Of a stretch of 48,144 nucleotides of DNA, positions 7,363-17,227 are shown piece by piece. The DNA is taken from the NCBI GenBank assembly GCA_903887325.1, contig CAISPG010000008.1:1-48144 (forward strand), written 5' to 3'. Origin of the DNA: an uncultured Burkholderiales bacterium. Its GTDB lineage: Bacteria; Pseudomonadota; Gammaproteobacteria; Burkholderiales; Burkholderiaceae_C. The position numbers were made by a program, and so were the translations under genes. Position 1 is the first letter of the stretch; every line of letters begins with the position of its first letter. The notes beneath the pieces were generated by a model, which saw only the letters and a program-made list of their open reading frames with translations, did not search any database and was not told the DNA's origin.

Positions 7363-7962
7363 ATGAGTGAAACCACAATAGACACCGGCAAGCGTACCTG
7401 GCTGATCGCCTCAGGTTGTGCAGGTGCAGTCGGGGGCGCAGCAGTTGCCGTCCCGTTCATCAGCACTTTCAGCCCTTCCGAGCGCGCCAAGGCCGCCGGT
7501 GCAGCTGTAGAAGTAGACATCTCCGCCATCAAGCCCGGTGAAAAACTCACGGTCGAATGGCGTGGCAAACCGGTGTGGATCATCCGCCGCACGCCTGAGC
7601 AATTGGAGGCTTTGAAAAAAGTTGAAGCCCAATTGGCAGATCCGGAGTCCAAACGCAATCCAAACGAGCTGACTCCTGCTTATGCCCGTAACAAGGTGCG
7701 TTCCATCAAGCCTGAGTTTTTTGTCGGCGTCGGCATTTGCTCTCACTTGGGATGTTCGCCAAGCGACAAATTTCAAACGGGTCCGCAGGCTTCTCTGCCG
7801 GATGACTGGCAGGGCGGCTTTCTCTGCCCTTGCCATGGTTCCACTTTCGACATGGCCGGTCGTGTTTACAAAAACAAACCCGCGCCGGACAACCTCGAAG
7901 TTCCCCCCCACATGTATCTTTCAGACAGTCGTTTGCTGATCGGCGAAGACAAAAAGGCTTAA
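7363..7962 (+). CDS. petA: Ubiquinol-cytochrome c reductase, Rieske iron-sulfur subunit
   Basis: Carries the 2Fe-2S cluster of the bc1 complex that takes the first electron from ubiquinol. The 199-residue protein has a short basic N-terminus and one Tat-like membrane anchor (TWLIASGCAGAVGGAAVAVPF), then the Rieske domain with box 1 C-S-H-L-G-C (Cys126, His128, Cys131) and box 2 C-P-C-H-G-S (Cys155, Cys157, His158). Cys126, His128, Cys155 and His158 are the expected cluster ligands, and Cys131-Cys157 the disulfide. I chose ATG 7363, preceded by an AGAGGCC sequence; an upstream TTG at 7321 would add 14 residues. First gene of petABC. Confidence 0.96.
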   Translation: MSETTIDTGKRTWLIASGCAGAVGGAAVAVPFISTFSPSERAKAAGAAVEVDISAIKPGEKLTVEWRGKPVWIIRRTPEQLEALKKVEAQLADPESKRNPNELTPAYARNKVRSIKPEFFVGVGICSHLGCSPSDKFQTGPQASLPDDWQGGFLCPCHGSTFDMAGRVYKNKPAPDNLEVPPHMYLSDSRLLIGEDKKA

Positions 7963-7972
7963 AGGCAAAACC

Positions 7973-9373
7973 ATGGCTGATTTCAAAGAGATTTCCCCGA
8001 ACGCCCCGTTGGCTGAAAAAGCCCTGAACTGGGTGGACAACCGGTTCCCGCTCTCCAAACTCTACAAAGATCATTTGAGCGAATACTACGCACCGAAGAA
8101 TTTCAACTTTTTGTATTTTTTCGGCGTGCTGTCCATGCTGGTGCTGGTGATTCAAATCCTGACCGGCATTTTCCTGACCATGCACTATAAGCCGGATGCA
8201 GCCATTGCTTTCGCGTCTGTCGAGTACATCATGCGCGATGTGCCCTGGGGCTGGCTGATCCGTTATATGCATTCCACCGGCGCTTCAGCGTTTTTCATTG
8301 TGGTTTACATGCACATGTTCCGTGGCCTGATTTACGGTTCCTACCGCAAGCCGCGTGAACTGGTGTGGCTGTTCGGTTGCGCCATTTTCCTGGCCTTGAT
8401 GGGCGAGGCGTTCATGGGCTATTTGCTGCCTTGGGGCCAGATGTCTTACTGGGGCGCGCAGGTGATTGTGAATCTGTTTTCTGCCATTCCCTTCATCGGA
8501 CCTGACCTGGCTTTGCTGATTCGCGGCGACTACGTGGTCGGCGATGCGACATTGAACCGGTTCTTCAGCTTCCACGTGATTGCAGTGCCGCTGGTGCTGC
8601 TGGGCCTGGTGGTCGCGCACATCATTGCTTTGCACGAAGTCGGCTCTAACAACCCTGACGGCATTGAAATCAAAGCCCACAAAGACGTCAACGGCAAACC
8701 CTTGGACGGCATTCCTTTCCATCCGTATTACACGGTTCACGACATCATGGGTGTGATGGGCTTTTTGCTGGTCTTCACGGCCATCATCTTCTTCGCTCCC
8801 GAGTTCGGCGGCTATTTCCTGGAATACAACAACTTCATTCCAGCCGATCCGCTGAAAACCCCGCTGCATATCGCGCCGGTTTGGTATTTCACGCCGTATT
8901 ACTCCATGCTGCGCGCTATCACCAGCGAGATGATGTATGCGCTCATCGTCTGTGTGATTGCTGCTGCCTACCTCGGTGCAACGCGTGCCGCCATCAGCAG
9001 CACACTTAAAGCAGCCATCATTGGCGGGGCTGTCGTTTTGGTTGGAGCCATGCTTGCTATCGACGCCAAATTCTGGGGAGTGGTCGTCATGGGCGGTGCC
9101 GTCATTATTTTGTTCTTCCTGCCCTGGCTGGACAATTGCGCGGTCAAATCCATTCGCTACCGTCCGGCCTGGCACAAATATTTGTACGCTGTTTTTGTGA
9201 TTGACTTTTTCATCTTGGGTTATTTGGGAATGCAACCCCCGTCTGCTATCGGTGAACGGGTATCGCAAGTCGGTTCCTTGTTTTATTTCGGCTTCTTCCT
9301 GCTGATGCCTTGGTGGAGCCGTCTCGGAGCGACCAAGCCGGTGCCGGACCGCGTCAACTTTGCCGCACACTGA
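7973..9373 (+). CDS. petB: Ubiquinol-cytochrome c reductase, cytochrome b subunit
   Basis: The membrane core of the bc1 complex with both b hemes and the Qo and Qi sites. The 466-residue protein has eight or more membrane helices, the heme-binding His pairs (MHSTGASAFFIVVYMHMFRG helix and the FHVIAVPLVLLGLVVAHIIALHE helix), the cd loop (GYLLPWGQMSYWGAQV) and the Qo-site motif usually PEWY replaced by PVWYF (APVWYFTPYY near residue 303). It is longer than mitochondrial cytochrome b because of extra C-terminal helices, normal for betaproteobacteria. It starts ten bases after petA. Confidence 0.96.
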   Translation: MADFKEISPNAPLAEKALNWVDNRFPLSKLYKDHLSEYYAPKNFNFLYFFGVLSMLVLVIQILTGIFLTMHYKPDAAIAFASVEYIMRDVPWGWLIRYMHSTGASAFFIVVYMHMFRGLIYGSYRKPRELVWLFGCAIFLALMGEAFMGYLLPWGQMSYWGAQVIVNLFSAIPFIGPDLALLIRGDYVVGDATLNRFFSFHVIAVPLVLLGLVVAHIIALHEVGSNNPDGIEIKAHKDVNGKPLDGIPFHPYYTVHDIMGVMGFLLVFTAIIFFAPEFGGYFLEYNNFIPADPLKTPLHIAPVWYFTPYYSMLRAITSEMMYALIVCVIAAAYLGATRAAISSTLKAAIIGGAVVLVGAMLAIDAKFWGVVVMGGAVIILFFLPWLDNCAVKSIRYRPAWHKYLYAVFVIDFFILGYLGMQPPSAIGERVSQVGSLFYFGFFLLMPWWSRLGATKPVPDRVNFAAH

Positions 9374-9394
9374 ACCAGCACGGAGCACACAAAC

Positions 9395-10150
9395 ATGAAA
9401 AAAATCATTCTCAGCGTGTTGATCAGTCTGGCCAGCAGTTTGCCGGTTTTCGCTAACACCGACGCCTTTGTCTGGGACAAAGCGCCTAACAAACTTAACG
9501 ACCTGGGCGCTTTGCAGCACGGCGCCAAGCTGTTTGTCAATTACTGTTTGAATTGCCATGCCGCGTCTTACATGCGGTTCAACCGCCTGACAGACATTGG
9601 TTTGACCGAAAAGGACATCAAAGACAATTTGCTGTTCACCACAGACAAGGTCGGTGAAACCATGAAAGTGGCCATGGACCCGAAACAGGCCAAGGAATGG
9701 TTCGGCGGCAACCCGCCCGACTTGACCGTGATCGCGCGTTCGCGTTCGGGCCATGGCGGCACAGGCGCTGATTATTTGTACACGTATTTGCGTACGTATT
9801 ACCGCGATGAAGGCAAAGCCACCGGCTGGAACAACCTGGCTTTCCCGAATGTTGCCATGCCGCATGTACTGTGGGAACTGCAAGGCGAGCGCAAGCCCTT
9901 GTATGACACAGTCGAATCGCACGGGCATGAAACCCATGTGTTCAAAGGCTGGCAGCAAGTCACCCCCGGCAAGCTCAACCCTGCCGAGTACGATGAAGCG
10001 GTTGCCGATCTGGTCAATTACATGCAATGGATGTCAGAGCCGGCCCAAAACACGCGCGTCAGAATTGGCGTCTGGGTATTGATGTTCTTGTTGGTTTTCA
10101 TGTTCATCGCCTGGCGTTTGAATGCCGCGTTCTGGAAAGAAATTCGCTAA
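9395..10150 (+). CDS. petC: Ubiquinol-cytochrome c reductase, cytochrome c1 subunit
   Basis: Accepts the electron from the Rieske cluster and passes it to a soluble or membrane c-type cytochrome. The 251-residue protein has a cleavable Sec signal peptide (KKIILSVLISLASSLPVFA), one heme c site C-L-N-C-H at about residues 51-55, and a C-terminal membrane anchor (IGVWVLMFLLVFMFIAWRL). The likely Met ligand lies in the NVAMPHVLW segment. Last gene of petABC; a short GC-rich hairpin follows. Confidence 0.96.
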   Translation: MKKIILSVLISLASSLPVFANTDAFVWDKAPNKLNDLGALQHGAKLFVNYCLNCHAASYMRFNRLTDIGLTEKDIKDNLLFTTDKVGETMKVAMDPKQAKEWFGGNPPDLTVIARSRSGHGGTGADYLYTYLRTYYRDEGKATGWNNLAFPNVAMPHVLWELQGERKPLYDTVESHGHETHVFKGWQQVTPGKLNPAEYDEAVADLVNYMQWMSEPAQNTRVRIGVWVLMFLLVFMFIAWRLNAAFWKEIR

Positions 10151-10163
10151 GCGGATACACAGT

Positions 10164-10184
10164 AACCCGCCCAGGCGGGTTCTT
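10164..10184 (+). terminator. Hairpin after petC, probable terminator
   Basis: AACCCGCC (10164-10171) and GGCGGGTT (10174-10181) form a perfect 8-base stem with a two-base gap (so the real loop is 4 bases or more), followed by TCTT. The T-tract is weak, so termination may be partial and sspA could receive read-through. Confidence 0.6.
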
Positions 10185-10237
10185 ACAATGGGCCATTTCC
10201 GGCCCGTTAAACCTTTCGTATTTCAGGAGCTACGCTC

Positions 10238-10849
10238 ATGATGGTCTTGTACTCTGGGACAGTTTGTCCTTTCTCTCACCGTTGCCGTTTTGTCTTGTTT
10301 GAAAAAGGCATGGATTTTGAAATCCGTGATGTCGATCTTTACAACAAGCCCGAGGACATCAGCGTGATGAACCCTTATGGTCAGGTGCCGATACTGGTTG
10401 AACGCGACCTCATTTTGTATGAATCCAACATCATCAACGAGTACATAGACGAGCGTTTCCCGCATCCGCAACTTATGCCCGGCGACCCGGTAGACCGTGC
10501 CCGTGTTCGCTTGTTCCTGCTGAATTTCGAAAAAGAGTTGTTCACCCATGTGACTTCTCTGGAGTCCAGAGCCCAAAAGGCCAATGAGAAAACGCTGGAA
10601 AAAGCGCGTGCCCACATCCGTGACCGATTGACTCAGCTGGCGCCTGTGTTTTTGAAAAACAAATTCATGCTCGGCGATAACTTCTCCATGCTGGATGTCG
10701 CCATTGCCCCGTTGTTGTGGCGTCTCGACCATTACGGTATTGAGTTATCAAAAAATGCAGCCCCTCTGCTCAAATACGCTGAACGCATTTTCTCGCGCCC
10801 GGCCTACATTGAGGCGTTGACGCCTTCAGAAAAGGTCATGCGTAAATAA
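10238..10849 (+). CDS. sspA: Stringent starvation protein A (GST-fold RNA polymerase-associated protein)
   Basis: A glutathione-S-transferase-fold protein that binds RNA polymerase and affects stationary-phase and stress transcription in characterised members. The 203-residue protein has the thioredoxin-like N-terminal domain (LYSGTVCPFSHRCRF, then NPYGQVPIL and YESNIINEYIDERFPHP) and the all-helical C-terminal domain. A good CAGGAG ribosome binding site precedes the ATG at 10238. It is directly followed by sspB, and its place after petABC is the standard Burkholderiales arrangement. Confidence 0.94.
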   Translation: MMVLYSGTVCPFSHRCRFVLFEKGMDFEIRDVDLYNKPEDISVMNPYGQVPILVERDLILYESNIINEYIDERFPHPQLMPGDPVDRARVRLFLLNFEKELFTHVTSLESRAQKANEKTLEKARAHIRDRLTQLAPVFLKNKFMLGDNFSMLDVAIAPLLWRLDHYGIELSKNAAPLLKYAERIFSRPAYIEALTPSEKVMRK

Positions 10850-10854
10850 ACCGC

Positions 10855-11292
10855 ATGATCAATATTTCGCAGTCAACCTCTACCCGGCCTTACCTGGTGC
10901 GGGCCTTGCACGAATGGTGTACAGACAACGGCTTCACGCCGTATGTGGCTGTGCTGGTGGACGAAACAGTGCAAGTGCCGCGCGAGTATGTGAACAACGG
11001 TGAGATCGTGCTCAATGTCAGTTTCGATGCCACCAGTGGCATGCAATTGAGCAACGAATTCATTCAGTTCAAAGCGCGCTTCGGCGGGGTAGCGCGTGAA
11101 ATAGTGGTTCCCATGGGTCGGGTGATTGCTATTTATGCCAAAGAAAACGGTCAAGGAATGGCTTTTCCTGCACCTGCCCCGACCCCAACAGAAGCTGCTG
11201 TCACCGTCCCTGGAACGTCTGACATTCCGCCAGAGCCGCCTGCAAGCAGTCCTACCGGCGGAACGCGTCCGCAACTCAAACGTGTCAAATGA
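10855..11292 (+). CDS. sspB: ClpXP adaptor protein SspB
   Basis: Adaptor that binds ssrA-tagged proteins and delivers them to the ClpXP protease. The 145-residue protein has the conserved substrate-binding domain (STRPYLVRALHEWCTDNGFTP, YVNNGEIVLN, FGGVAREIVVPMGRVIAIYA), then a flexible Pro/Thr-rich linker from about residue 103 and the C-terminal ClpX-binding tail ending RPQLKRVK. It starts five bases after sspA, so the two are co-transcribed. Confidence 0.95.
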   Translation: MINISQSTSTRPYLVRALHEWCTDNGFTPYVAVLVDETVQVPREYVNNGEIVLNVSFDATSGMQLSNEFIQFKARFGGVAREIVVPMGRVIAIYAKENGQGMAFPAPAPTPTEAAVTVPGTSDIPPEPPASSPTGGTRPQLKRVK

Positions 11293-11338
11293 AAGGTTTT
11301 CAATTCAAGCGCTCAGGCTTGGGTAGAATAAGCACAGT

Positions 11339-11414
11339 GCCGATTTAGCTCAGTTGGTAGAGCAACCGCCTTGTAAGCGGTAGGTCATCAGTTCGAATCC
11401 GATAATCGGCACCA
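11339..11414 (+). tRNA. tRNA-Thr (anticodon TGT)
   Basis: A full cloverleaf: acceptor stem GCCGATT (11339-11345) with AATCGGC (11404-11410), D-arm TTAGCTCAGTTGGTAGAGC, anticodon stem-loop CCGCC-TTGTAAG-CGG with anticodon TGT reading ACA, and T-arm with GTTCGAATCC. The discriminator is A and CCA is encoded. A TAGAAT (11324-11329) sits about ten bases upstream and may be its -10 box. A terminator hairpin follows four bases later. Confidence 0.96.
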
Positions 11415-11417
11415 TTT

Positions 11418-11452
11418 AAAACCCCGCGGTTGTGAAACCGGCGGGTTTTTTT
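11418..11452. terminator. Terminator hairpin between tRNA-Thr and dciA
   Basis: AAACCCCGCGGTT and AACCGGCGGGTT pair into a stem with a small internal mismatch and a TGTGA loop, followed by a run of seven T on the plus strand (11446-11452). It ends the tRNA transcript. The A-rich 5' flank also gives a U-run on the other strand, so it may terminate dciA, whose stop codon is at its edge. Confidence 0.8.
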
Positions 11453-11771
11453 ATGGCTTGCGTGACATGAGTTTGAGCCTTACCTGTTGCACGTTATGGC
11501 CCTTGTTGCGTAAATGCGCGCAGATGGCCGGTAACAGTTGGCGCAATTTAGCCGCTGCTGCATTGTGTTTCACAAGCACGCACCAGACATCATCTTCAAT
11601 AGGACCGGCCAGCATTTGCTCGCTCAAACCGGGAGGAAGAACCGGTTCTATGGTTTTCAAATACAACATGGATCTGCGCTGCAAACTTAACATCGAGGAC
11701 AAGGTGTCGGAGTGTTCGATGGCATCCATCACACTGGTCTGTTTAGTTGGCGGGGCAGGCGGTCGGTGCAT
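11451..11771 (-). CDS. dciA: DUF721 protein, DciA-type helicase loader
   Basis: A 106-residue protein of the DUF721 family. The core is W-C-V-L-V-x-H-N-A-A-A-A-K-LRQLLP followed by AHLRNKGHNVQQVRLKL, the typical KH-like fold pattern. DciA loads the replicative helicase DnaB in bacteria that lack DnaC, and it is the ancestral loader; a dciA gene next to secA is a common arrangement in gamma- and betaproteobacteria. It is divergent from secA, with about 100 bases between the starts. It is on the short side but in the range of betaproteobacterial members. The identification rests on the C-terminal motif and on context. Confidence 0.75.
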   Translation of the reverse strand: MHRPPAPPTKQTSVMDAIEHSDTLSSMLSLQRRSMLYLKTIEPVLPPGLSEQMLAGPIEDDVWCVLVKHNAAAAKLRQLLPAICAHLRNKGHNVQQVRLKLMSRKP

Positions 11772-11870
11772 GGCTGATTATGTTCGTTTACACAGGTAAA
11801 ATGGAGAGCTTCGACAAAGGAACCGGCGTCCATGGCCAGCCACCCGGCAAGGCATGGGCGTTTTGCTTGT

Positions 11871-14618
11871 ATGGCATTCAATCCACTGACCTATATTTTC
11901 GGCAGCCGCAACGACCGCTTGCTCAAGACTTACCGTAAAACGCTGGAGCGCATCAACGTCCTTGAAGTTCCTTTGGAAGCCTTGAGCGACGAGGCCTTGA
12001 AAGCCAAAACCGATGAATTCAAGCAACGTTGCCAGCAAGGTGAAACCTTGGACGATTTGCTTCCCGAGGCCTTTGCTGTTGTGCGTGAAGGCTCTAAGCG
12101 CGTCATGAAGATGCGTCACTTTGATGTGCAAATGCTAGGCGGCATGGCCTTGCACCAAGGCAAGATCGCCGAGATGCGCACTGGTGAAGGTAAAACACTG
12201 ACAGCCACATTGGCGGTGTATCTGAATGCGCTCAGCGGCCAAGGCGTACACGTGGTGACGGTCAACGACTACCTGGCCAACCGGGACGCGCAATGGATGG
12301 GCCGTCTGTATAACTTTCTCGGCTTGAGTGTCGGCGTCAATCTGTCGCAACTGACGCGCGAAGAAAAACAAAGCGCTTACCAAAGCGATATCACTTACGG
12401 TACCAACAACGAGTACGGTTTTGATTACCTGCGCGACAACATGGTGTACGAAGCTGCCGACCGGGTGCAGCGCAAACTCAATTACGCCATTGTTGACGAG
12501 GTCGACTCGATCTTGATTGATGAGGCGCGCACGCCTTTGATCATCAGCGGGCAGGCCGAAGACCACACGCAAACCTATCTGGCCATGAACCAGGTGGTGC
12601 CGCACCTGACCCGCCAAGAAGGCGAAATGGATTTGCGCACCGGTGAAGGTGTGATTACCCCCGGCGACTTCACGTTGGATGAAAAATCACATCAGGTGTA
12701 CCTGACAGAACTTGGTCACGAAAAAGCGGAGAAAATTCTCTCCGACATGGGTTTGCTGCCCGCTGGTGCTTCTCTGTACGACCCATTGCATATTGGGCTG
12801 GTTCACCATTTGTATGCCGCATTGCGCGCCCACCATCTTTACCACCTGGATCAGCATTACGTCAACCAAGGCGGTGAAATCACCATCGTGGATGAATTCA
12901 CCGGCCGTTTGATGTCCGGTCGTCGTTGGAGCGATGGCTTGCACCAGGCCGTCGAAGCCAAGGAAGGTGTTGCCATTCAGGCGGAGAACCAGACCATGGC
13001 CTCCATCACTTTCCAGAACTATTTCCGCTTGTACGACAAGCTCAGCGGCATGACCGGAACCGCCGACACCGAAGCCTATGAATTCCAGGAAATTTACGGC
13101 TTGGAAACCGTCATCATTCCGCCGAACAAACCCAGTAAGCGGGAAGATCAACTGGACCGGGTTTACAAAACAACCCAGGAAAAATACAAAGCCGCCATAG
13201 ACGACATCATCGAATGCCAGGGACGTGGTCAACCAGTACTGGTGGGCACCACATCGATTGAATTGTCCGAGTTGCTGTCAGGCATGTTGGAGAAGGCGGG
13301 TTTGAAGCACCAGGTGCTCAACGCCAAACAACACGCCAGCGAAGCTGACATCGTCGCGCAAGCCGGTGCGCCCAAGTCCATCACCATTGCCACCAACATG
13401 GCCGGTCGCGGCACCGACATTGTGTTGGGCGGTAACGTAGAAAAAGCCGTCGACACATTGATGCAAGACGAGACCCAGAGCGAAAGCGACAAAGCGGTCA
13501 AAGCTGCTCAGCTGCGCGAAGCCTGGGCCAAAGACCATGAGTTTGTTAAGTCTGTCGGTGGCCTGCGCATCATCGCTACCGAGCGCCACGAATCGCGCCG
13601 TATCGATAACCAGTTGCGAGGCCGCTCCGGTCGCCAGGGAGACCCCGGCTCTTCACGCTTTTACCTCAGTCTTGATGATTCTCTGATGCGCATTTTTGCG
13701 GGTGAGCGCGTCAAGTCCATCATGGACCGGTTGAATATGCCTGAGGGCGAGGCGATTGAAGCCGGCATGGTCTCGCGCAGCATTGAAAGCGCTCAGCGAA
13801 AAGTCGAGGCGCGCAATTTCGATATCCGCAAGCAATTGCTGGAATACGATGACGTTTCTAACGACCAGCGCAAAGTTATTTACCAGCAGCGCAATGACAT
13901 TCTGGACGCTTCCAATCTGACGGCACAAATCGCCAGTTTGCGCGAGGGATGTTTCACCGATCTGGTACGCCAGTTCGTTCCCGAAGAATCGGTGGAAGAA
14001 CAATGGGACATCGCTGGTTTGCAAAACCTTTTGCGCAATGACTGGCACATAGATTTGCCGCTGGTGCAACACGTTGAAAAAGCCCAGGCCATCATCGATG
14101 AAGATATTTTGCATTTGGTGGTCGATGCAGCCAACGCAGCGTTCAACAGCAAAATTGAAACAGTGGGCGTGGATGAATTCACGCCGTTCATGCGCGCCGT
14201 GCTGCTGCAAAACATTGACAGCCACTGGCGTGAACATTTGTCTTCGCTGGACTATTTGCGCCAAGGCATACATTTGCGCGGCTATGCGCAAAAGCAACCC
14301 AAGCAGGAGTACAAGCGCGAGGCCTTCGAGTTGTTCGGTCAATTGCTGGATATGGTGAAAAACGAAGTCACACGCATTTTGATGACGGTGCAAATCGAAA
14401 CAGCCAGCCAGGTTGAAGTGGCGGCCCAAAATATAGAGCAACGTGCGGATGCCGTCACCAATCTCACTTACTCAGCGCCGGATGAAACTGGACAAGCCCA
14501 GCTGTTTGGTGCAGGTCAGGCGGCGGCGGCCGAGCAAGTGCCGGTGGTTGGTCGCAATGAGCCCTGTCCTTGCGGCAGCGGTAAAAAATACAAGCACTGC
14601 CACGGCAAGCTGGCCTGA
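11871..14618 (+). CDS. secA: Preprotein translocase ATPase SecA
   Basis: The motor that pushes unfolded preproteins through SecYEG. The 915-residue protein begins with [15 protein letters not shown], the normal SecA N-terminus, so I chose ATG 11871 and not the in-frame ATG 11832, which would add 13 unrelated residues. It has Walker A ([13 protein letters not shown]), the DEAD-type [16 protein letters not shown], the preprotein cross-linking domain, the second nucleotide fold ([27 protein letters not shown]), the helical scaffold, and the C-terminal zinc motif [13 protein letters not shown], which binds SecB and phospholipid. argJ follows after three bases. Confidence 0.97.
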   Translation: MAFNPLTYIFGSRNDRLLKTYRKTLERINVLEVPLEALSDEALKAKTDEFKQRCQQGETLDDLLPEAFAVVREGSKRVMKMRHFDVQMLGGMALHQGKIAEMRTGEGKTLTATLAVYLNALSGQGVHVVTVNDYLANRDAQWMGRLYNFLGLSVGVNLSQLTREEKQSAYQSDITYGTNNEYGFDYLRDNMVYEAADRVQRKLNYAIVDEVDSILIDEARTPLIISGQAEDHTQTYLAMNQVVPHLTRQEGEMDLRTGEGVITPGDFTLDEKSHQVYLTELGHEKAEKILSDMGLLPAGASLYDPLHIGLVHHLYAALRAHHLYHLDQHYVNQGGEITIVDEFTGRLMSGRRWSDGLHQAVEAKEGVAIQAENQTMASITFQNYFRLYDKLSGMTGTADTEAYEFQEIYGLETVIIPPNKPSKREDQLDRVYKTTQEKYKAAIDDIIECQGRGQPVLVGTTSIELSELLSGMLEKAGLKHQVLNAKQHASEADIVAQAGAPKSITIATNMAGRGTDIVLGGNVEKAVDTLMQDETQSESDKAVKAAQLREAWAKDHEFVKSVGGLRIIATERHESRRIDNQLRGRSGRQGDPGSSRFYLSLDDSLMRIFAGERVKSIMDRLNMPEGEAIEAGMVSRSIESAQRKVEARNFDIRKQLLEYDDVSNDQRKVIYQQRNDILDASNLTAQIASLREGCFTDLVRQFVPEESVEEQWDIAGLQNLLRNDWHIDLPLVQHVEKAQAIIDEDILHLVVDAANAAFNSKIETVGVDEFTPFMRAVLLQNIDSHWREHLSSLDYLRQGIHLRGYAQKQPKQEYKREAFELFGQLLDMVKNEVTRILMTVQIETASQVEVAAQNIEQRADAVTNLTYSAPDETGQAQLFGAGQAAAAEQVPVVGRNEPCPCGSGKKYKHCHGKLA

Positions 14619-14621
14619 GCC

Positions 14622-15851
14622 ATGGCGGTACATCTACACGTCACCCGCCCTGAGGATTTGCATGCGGTCGCCGGTGTGTCCATAGGCGTGACCGAGGCCG
14701 GTGTACGTAAGGCAAATCGCAAAGACCTGACCGTCATCACTCTGGAGCCGGGCGCTGTTGTCGGTGCCGTCTTCACGCAAAACCGTTTTTGTGCAGCGCC
14801 TGTGCAATTGTGCAAGCAGCATCTTGCTGCGGGCAATGACATACGCGCTCTGGTGATCAATACCGGTGTCGCCAATGCAGGCACCGGGGAAGCCGGTTTG
14901 CAACATGCGTTTGCCGTATGCCAGGCCGCAGCTGGTTTGTTGAATGTCAAGCCGGAACACATACTGCCTTTTTCCACGGGTGTGATCATGGAACCCTTGC
15001 CGGTTCAGCGCATTGTGGACGGCTTGCCCAAAGCGCTTGCTGCCAGCACTTCTGACAACTGGACGCTGGCCTCGCAAGCCATCATGACCACCGACACCTT
15101 GCCCAAGGCGACCAGCCGTCAAATCAGCATTGACGGCAAGACAGTCACCATCACCGGTATGTCAAAAGGGGCCGGCATGATTCGCCCCAACATGGCCACC
15201 ATGTTGGGCTTCATGGCCACCGATGCGGCCATCGCTCCCGGCTTGATGAAAGCACTGGCGCATGAACTGGCTGAAGCCTCGTTCAACCGCATCACCATTG
15301 ACGGTGACACGTCGACCAACGATTCATTCGTGGTGATAGCCAGCGGCAAAGCAGGTACTACCGAAATAAGCCATTGGGACAGCGACAGCGCGCGTTTGTT
15401 AAAGCAGGCATTGCTGGATGTGGCACGTTGGCTGGCGCAGGCGATTGTGCGTGATGGCGAGGGCGCCACCAAGTTCATCACGGTCAGCATTGAGGGCGGG
15501 CGCGACACCGCCGAATGCCGTCAGGTGGCTTATGCGATTGCGCATTCGCCTTTGGTGAAAACCGCTTTTTTCGCCAGCGACCCTAACCTCGGTCGGATAC
15601 TGGCAGCCGTGGGTTATGCAGGCATCGCAGATCTGGAGCAATCGCTGATTGAGTTGTACCTGGACGATGTGCACGTGGCAACGCGTGGCGGCCGTCATCC
15701 CGACTACCGCGAAGAAGACGGGCAACGCGTGATGAAGCAAGACGAAATCACCGTGCGTGTGTTGCTCGGACGCGGCCAGGCGCAAGATCAAGTGTGGACG
15801 TGTGACTTAAGCCATGAATACGTCACCATCAACGCGGATTACCGCAGCTAA
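14622..15851 (+). CDS. argJ: Bifunctional ornithine acetyltransferase / N-acetylglutamate synthase
   Basis: Transfers the acetyl group from N-acetylornithine to glutamate, recycling acetyl in arginine biosynthesis; many members also use acetyl-CoA. The 409-residue proenzyme cleaves itself before a Thr; the site [16 protein letters not shown] (the Thr before Met-Leu-Gly) is present near residue 193. Other conserved parts are the GVTEAGVRK start, [22 protein letters not shown] and [12 protein letters not shown]. It follows secA with a three-base gap and precedes the ATPase gene with the same spacing, so all are likely in one operon. Confidence 0.96.
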   Translation: MAVHLHVTRPEDLHAVAGVSIGVTEAGVRKANRKDLTVITLEPGAVVGAVFTQNRFCAAPVQLCKQHLAAGNDIRALVINTGVANAGTGEAGLQHAFAVCQAAAGLLNVKPEHILPFSTGVIMEPLPVQRIVDGLPKALAASTSDNWTLASQAIMTTDTLPKATSRQISIDGKTVTITGMSKGAGMIRPNMATMLGFMATDAAIAPGLMKALAHELAEASFNRITIDGDTSTNDSFVVIASGKAGTTEISHWDSDSARLLKQALLDVARWLAQAIVRDGEGATKFITVSIEGGRDTAECRQVAYAIAHSPLVKTAFFASDPNLGRILAAVGYAGIADLEQSLIELYLDDVHVATRGGRHPDYREEDGQRVMKQDEITVRVLLGRGQAQDQVWTCDLSHEYVTINADYRS

Positions 15852-15854
15852 GTC

Positions 15855-16730
15855 ATGAATGAATCTTTAGAACGCATATTGCACCGCGCAGAAATGCTGA
15901 TGGCGCGAATAGAAATGGTGTTGCCGCAACCGCTGCACGCCCCCGACTGGAAAGCAGGCATTGCTTTTCGTTACCGCAAGCGCAGCAGCGGCCACGGCGT
16001 GCTCGAACCGGTGCGACATATCGGACAAATGTCTTTGGACGATTTGAAAGAAATCGATCAGCAAAAAGAAAAAATCCAGCGCAACACCTTGCAGTTCATT
16101 GAAGGCAAACCCGCCAACAACGTCTTGCTTACTGGTGCACGTGGTACCGGCAAATCGTCTTTGGTGAAAGCTTGTTTGAATACCTATGCATCTCGCGGAT
16201 TGCGCTTGATTGAAGTCGACAAACAGGACATGACGGATTTGCCGGACATCATCGAAGTGGTGGCTGAACGTGCTGAAAAATTCATTATTTTTTGCGATGA
16301 CTTGAGCTTTGACGAAGGCGAGCCCGGCTACAAAGCGCTCAAGTCGATTCTGGACGGCACGGTGGCCGCCGCCACTGCCAATGTGTTGATATACGCCACC
16401 AGCAACCGCCGCCACTTGTTGCCCGAGTACATGAAGGACAACCTCAGCTATACGCACACCGACGATGGCGAAGTGCATCCCGGTGAAGTCATCGAAGAAA
16501 AAATCTCTTTGTCCGAGCGTTTCGGTCTGTGGGTGAGTTTTTACCCGTTCAGTCAGGACGAGTATTTGCACATTGTTGACCAATGGTTGTCTTCATTGAA
16601 GGTGCCTCAACACAAATGGGAGCAGGCGCATCCTGAATCGCTGGTTTGGGCGCTTGAGCGCGGGTCACGCAGTGGCCGTGTGGCTTACCAGTTCGCGCGC
16701 GATTTCGCCGGTCGCCTAGATACGGCTTGA
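15855..16730 (+). CDS. DUF815-family AAA+ ATPase
   Basis: A 291-residue single-domain AAA+ ATPase of the DUF815 family, common in Burkholderiales between argJ and mutT. Walker A is GARGTGKSS near residue 97, Walker B is FIIFCDDLSF near residue 148, and sensor-type residues occur in ANVLIYATSNRRHLLPE. The long EEKISLSERFGLWVSF segment is characteristic of the family. No function has been firmly shown; remodelling of an unknown partner is an inference from the fold. The three-base spacing to argJ and close overlap with mutT suggest co-transcription. Confidence 0.88.
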   Translation: MNESLERILHRAEMLMARIEMVLPQPLHAPDWKAGIAFRYRKRSSGHGVLEPVRHIGQMSLDDLKEIDQQKEKIQRNTLQFIEGKPANNVLLTGARGTGKSSLVKACLNTYASRGLRLIEVDKQDMTDLPDIIEVVAERAEKFIIFCDDLSFDEGEPGYKALKSILDGTVAAATANVLIYATSNRRHLLPEYMKDNLSYTHTDDGEVHPGEVIEEKISLSERFGLWVSFYPFSQDEYLHIVDQWLSSLKVPQHKWEQAHPESLVWALERGSRSGRVAYQFARDFAGRLDTA

Positions 16731-16732
16731 AC

Positions 16733-17227
16733 ATGGCAGACACAAGGTCGCCTGCCGTGCTGAAAGTGGATGCCAATCTGCCGCGCTCTGGGGGTCTTGA
16801 GCGTCCTTTGACCCAGGTGGCAGTCGGCGTATTGTTCAATGCACAAGGTCAATTTTTACTGACCACCCGCCCGCCTGGCAAAGCCTATGCCGGCCACTGG
16901 GAATTCCCGGGTGGAAAAATCGAGCCAGGTGAAACGCTGGCGCAGGCCTTGATCCGAGAATTGCAAGAAGAAATCGGCATCACTGTCTTAGACCCGCAAC
17001 CTTGGCGTACTGAGCGCATCGACTATCCGCATGCCTTGGTTGAATTGCATTTTTGCAAGGTGCACCAGTGGCAAGGCGAGCTGCAAATGAAAGAAGGTCA
17101 GCAGTTTGCCTGGCAGCAGTTACCGGTTCAGGTGCAGCCTGTACTGGCGGGTACGGTTCCGGTGTTGGAGTGGTTGGCTCAGGCGCAGAGCTCTATTTCA
17201 AATTCGGCGTTGCCAACTGCGGTTTGA
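16733..17227 (+). CDS. mutT: MutT-type Nudix hydrolase (8-oxo-dGTP diphosphatase)
   Basis: Removes oxidised nucleotides such as 8-oxo-dGTP from the pool and so prevents A:T to C:G changes. The 164-residue protein has a normal Nudix box, G-G-K-I-E-P-G-E-T-(7)-RELQEEIGI, preceded by AYAGHWEFPGG, which is the MutT pattern. It begins at ATG 16733, two bases after the ATPase stop; an overlapping TTG at 16727 is less likely. It has about 25 extra N-terminal residues compared with enterobacterial MutT. Its 3' end overlaps the 3' end of zapD on the other strand by 49 bases. Confidence 0.92.
   Translation: MADTRSPAVLKVDANLPRSGGLERPLTQVAVGVLFNAQGQFLLTTRPPGKAYAGHWEFPGGKIEPGETLAQALIRELQEEIGITVLDPQPWRTERIDYPHALVELHFCKVHQWQGELQMKEGQQFAWQQLPVQVQPVLAGTVPVLEWLAQAQSSISNSALPTAV

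Noticed and set aside
8285-10027. A 580-codon open frame on the minus strand opposite petB and petC
   Set aside because: It is fully antisense to two well conserved bc1 genes, its protein shows no recognisable domain, and such long antisense frames arise from codon bias in GC-rich DNA.
13653-14441. A 262-codon antisense frame opposite the end of secA
   Set aside because: No family resemblance and complete overlap with the conserved SecA C-terminal half.
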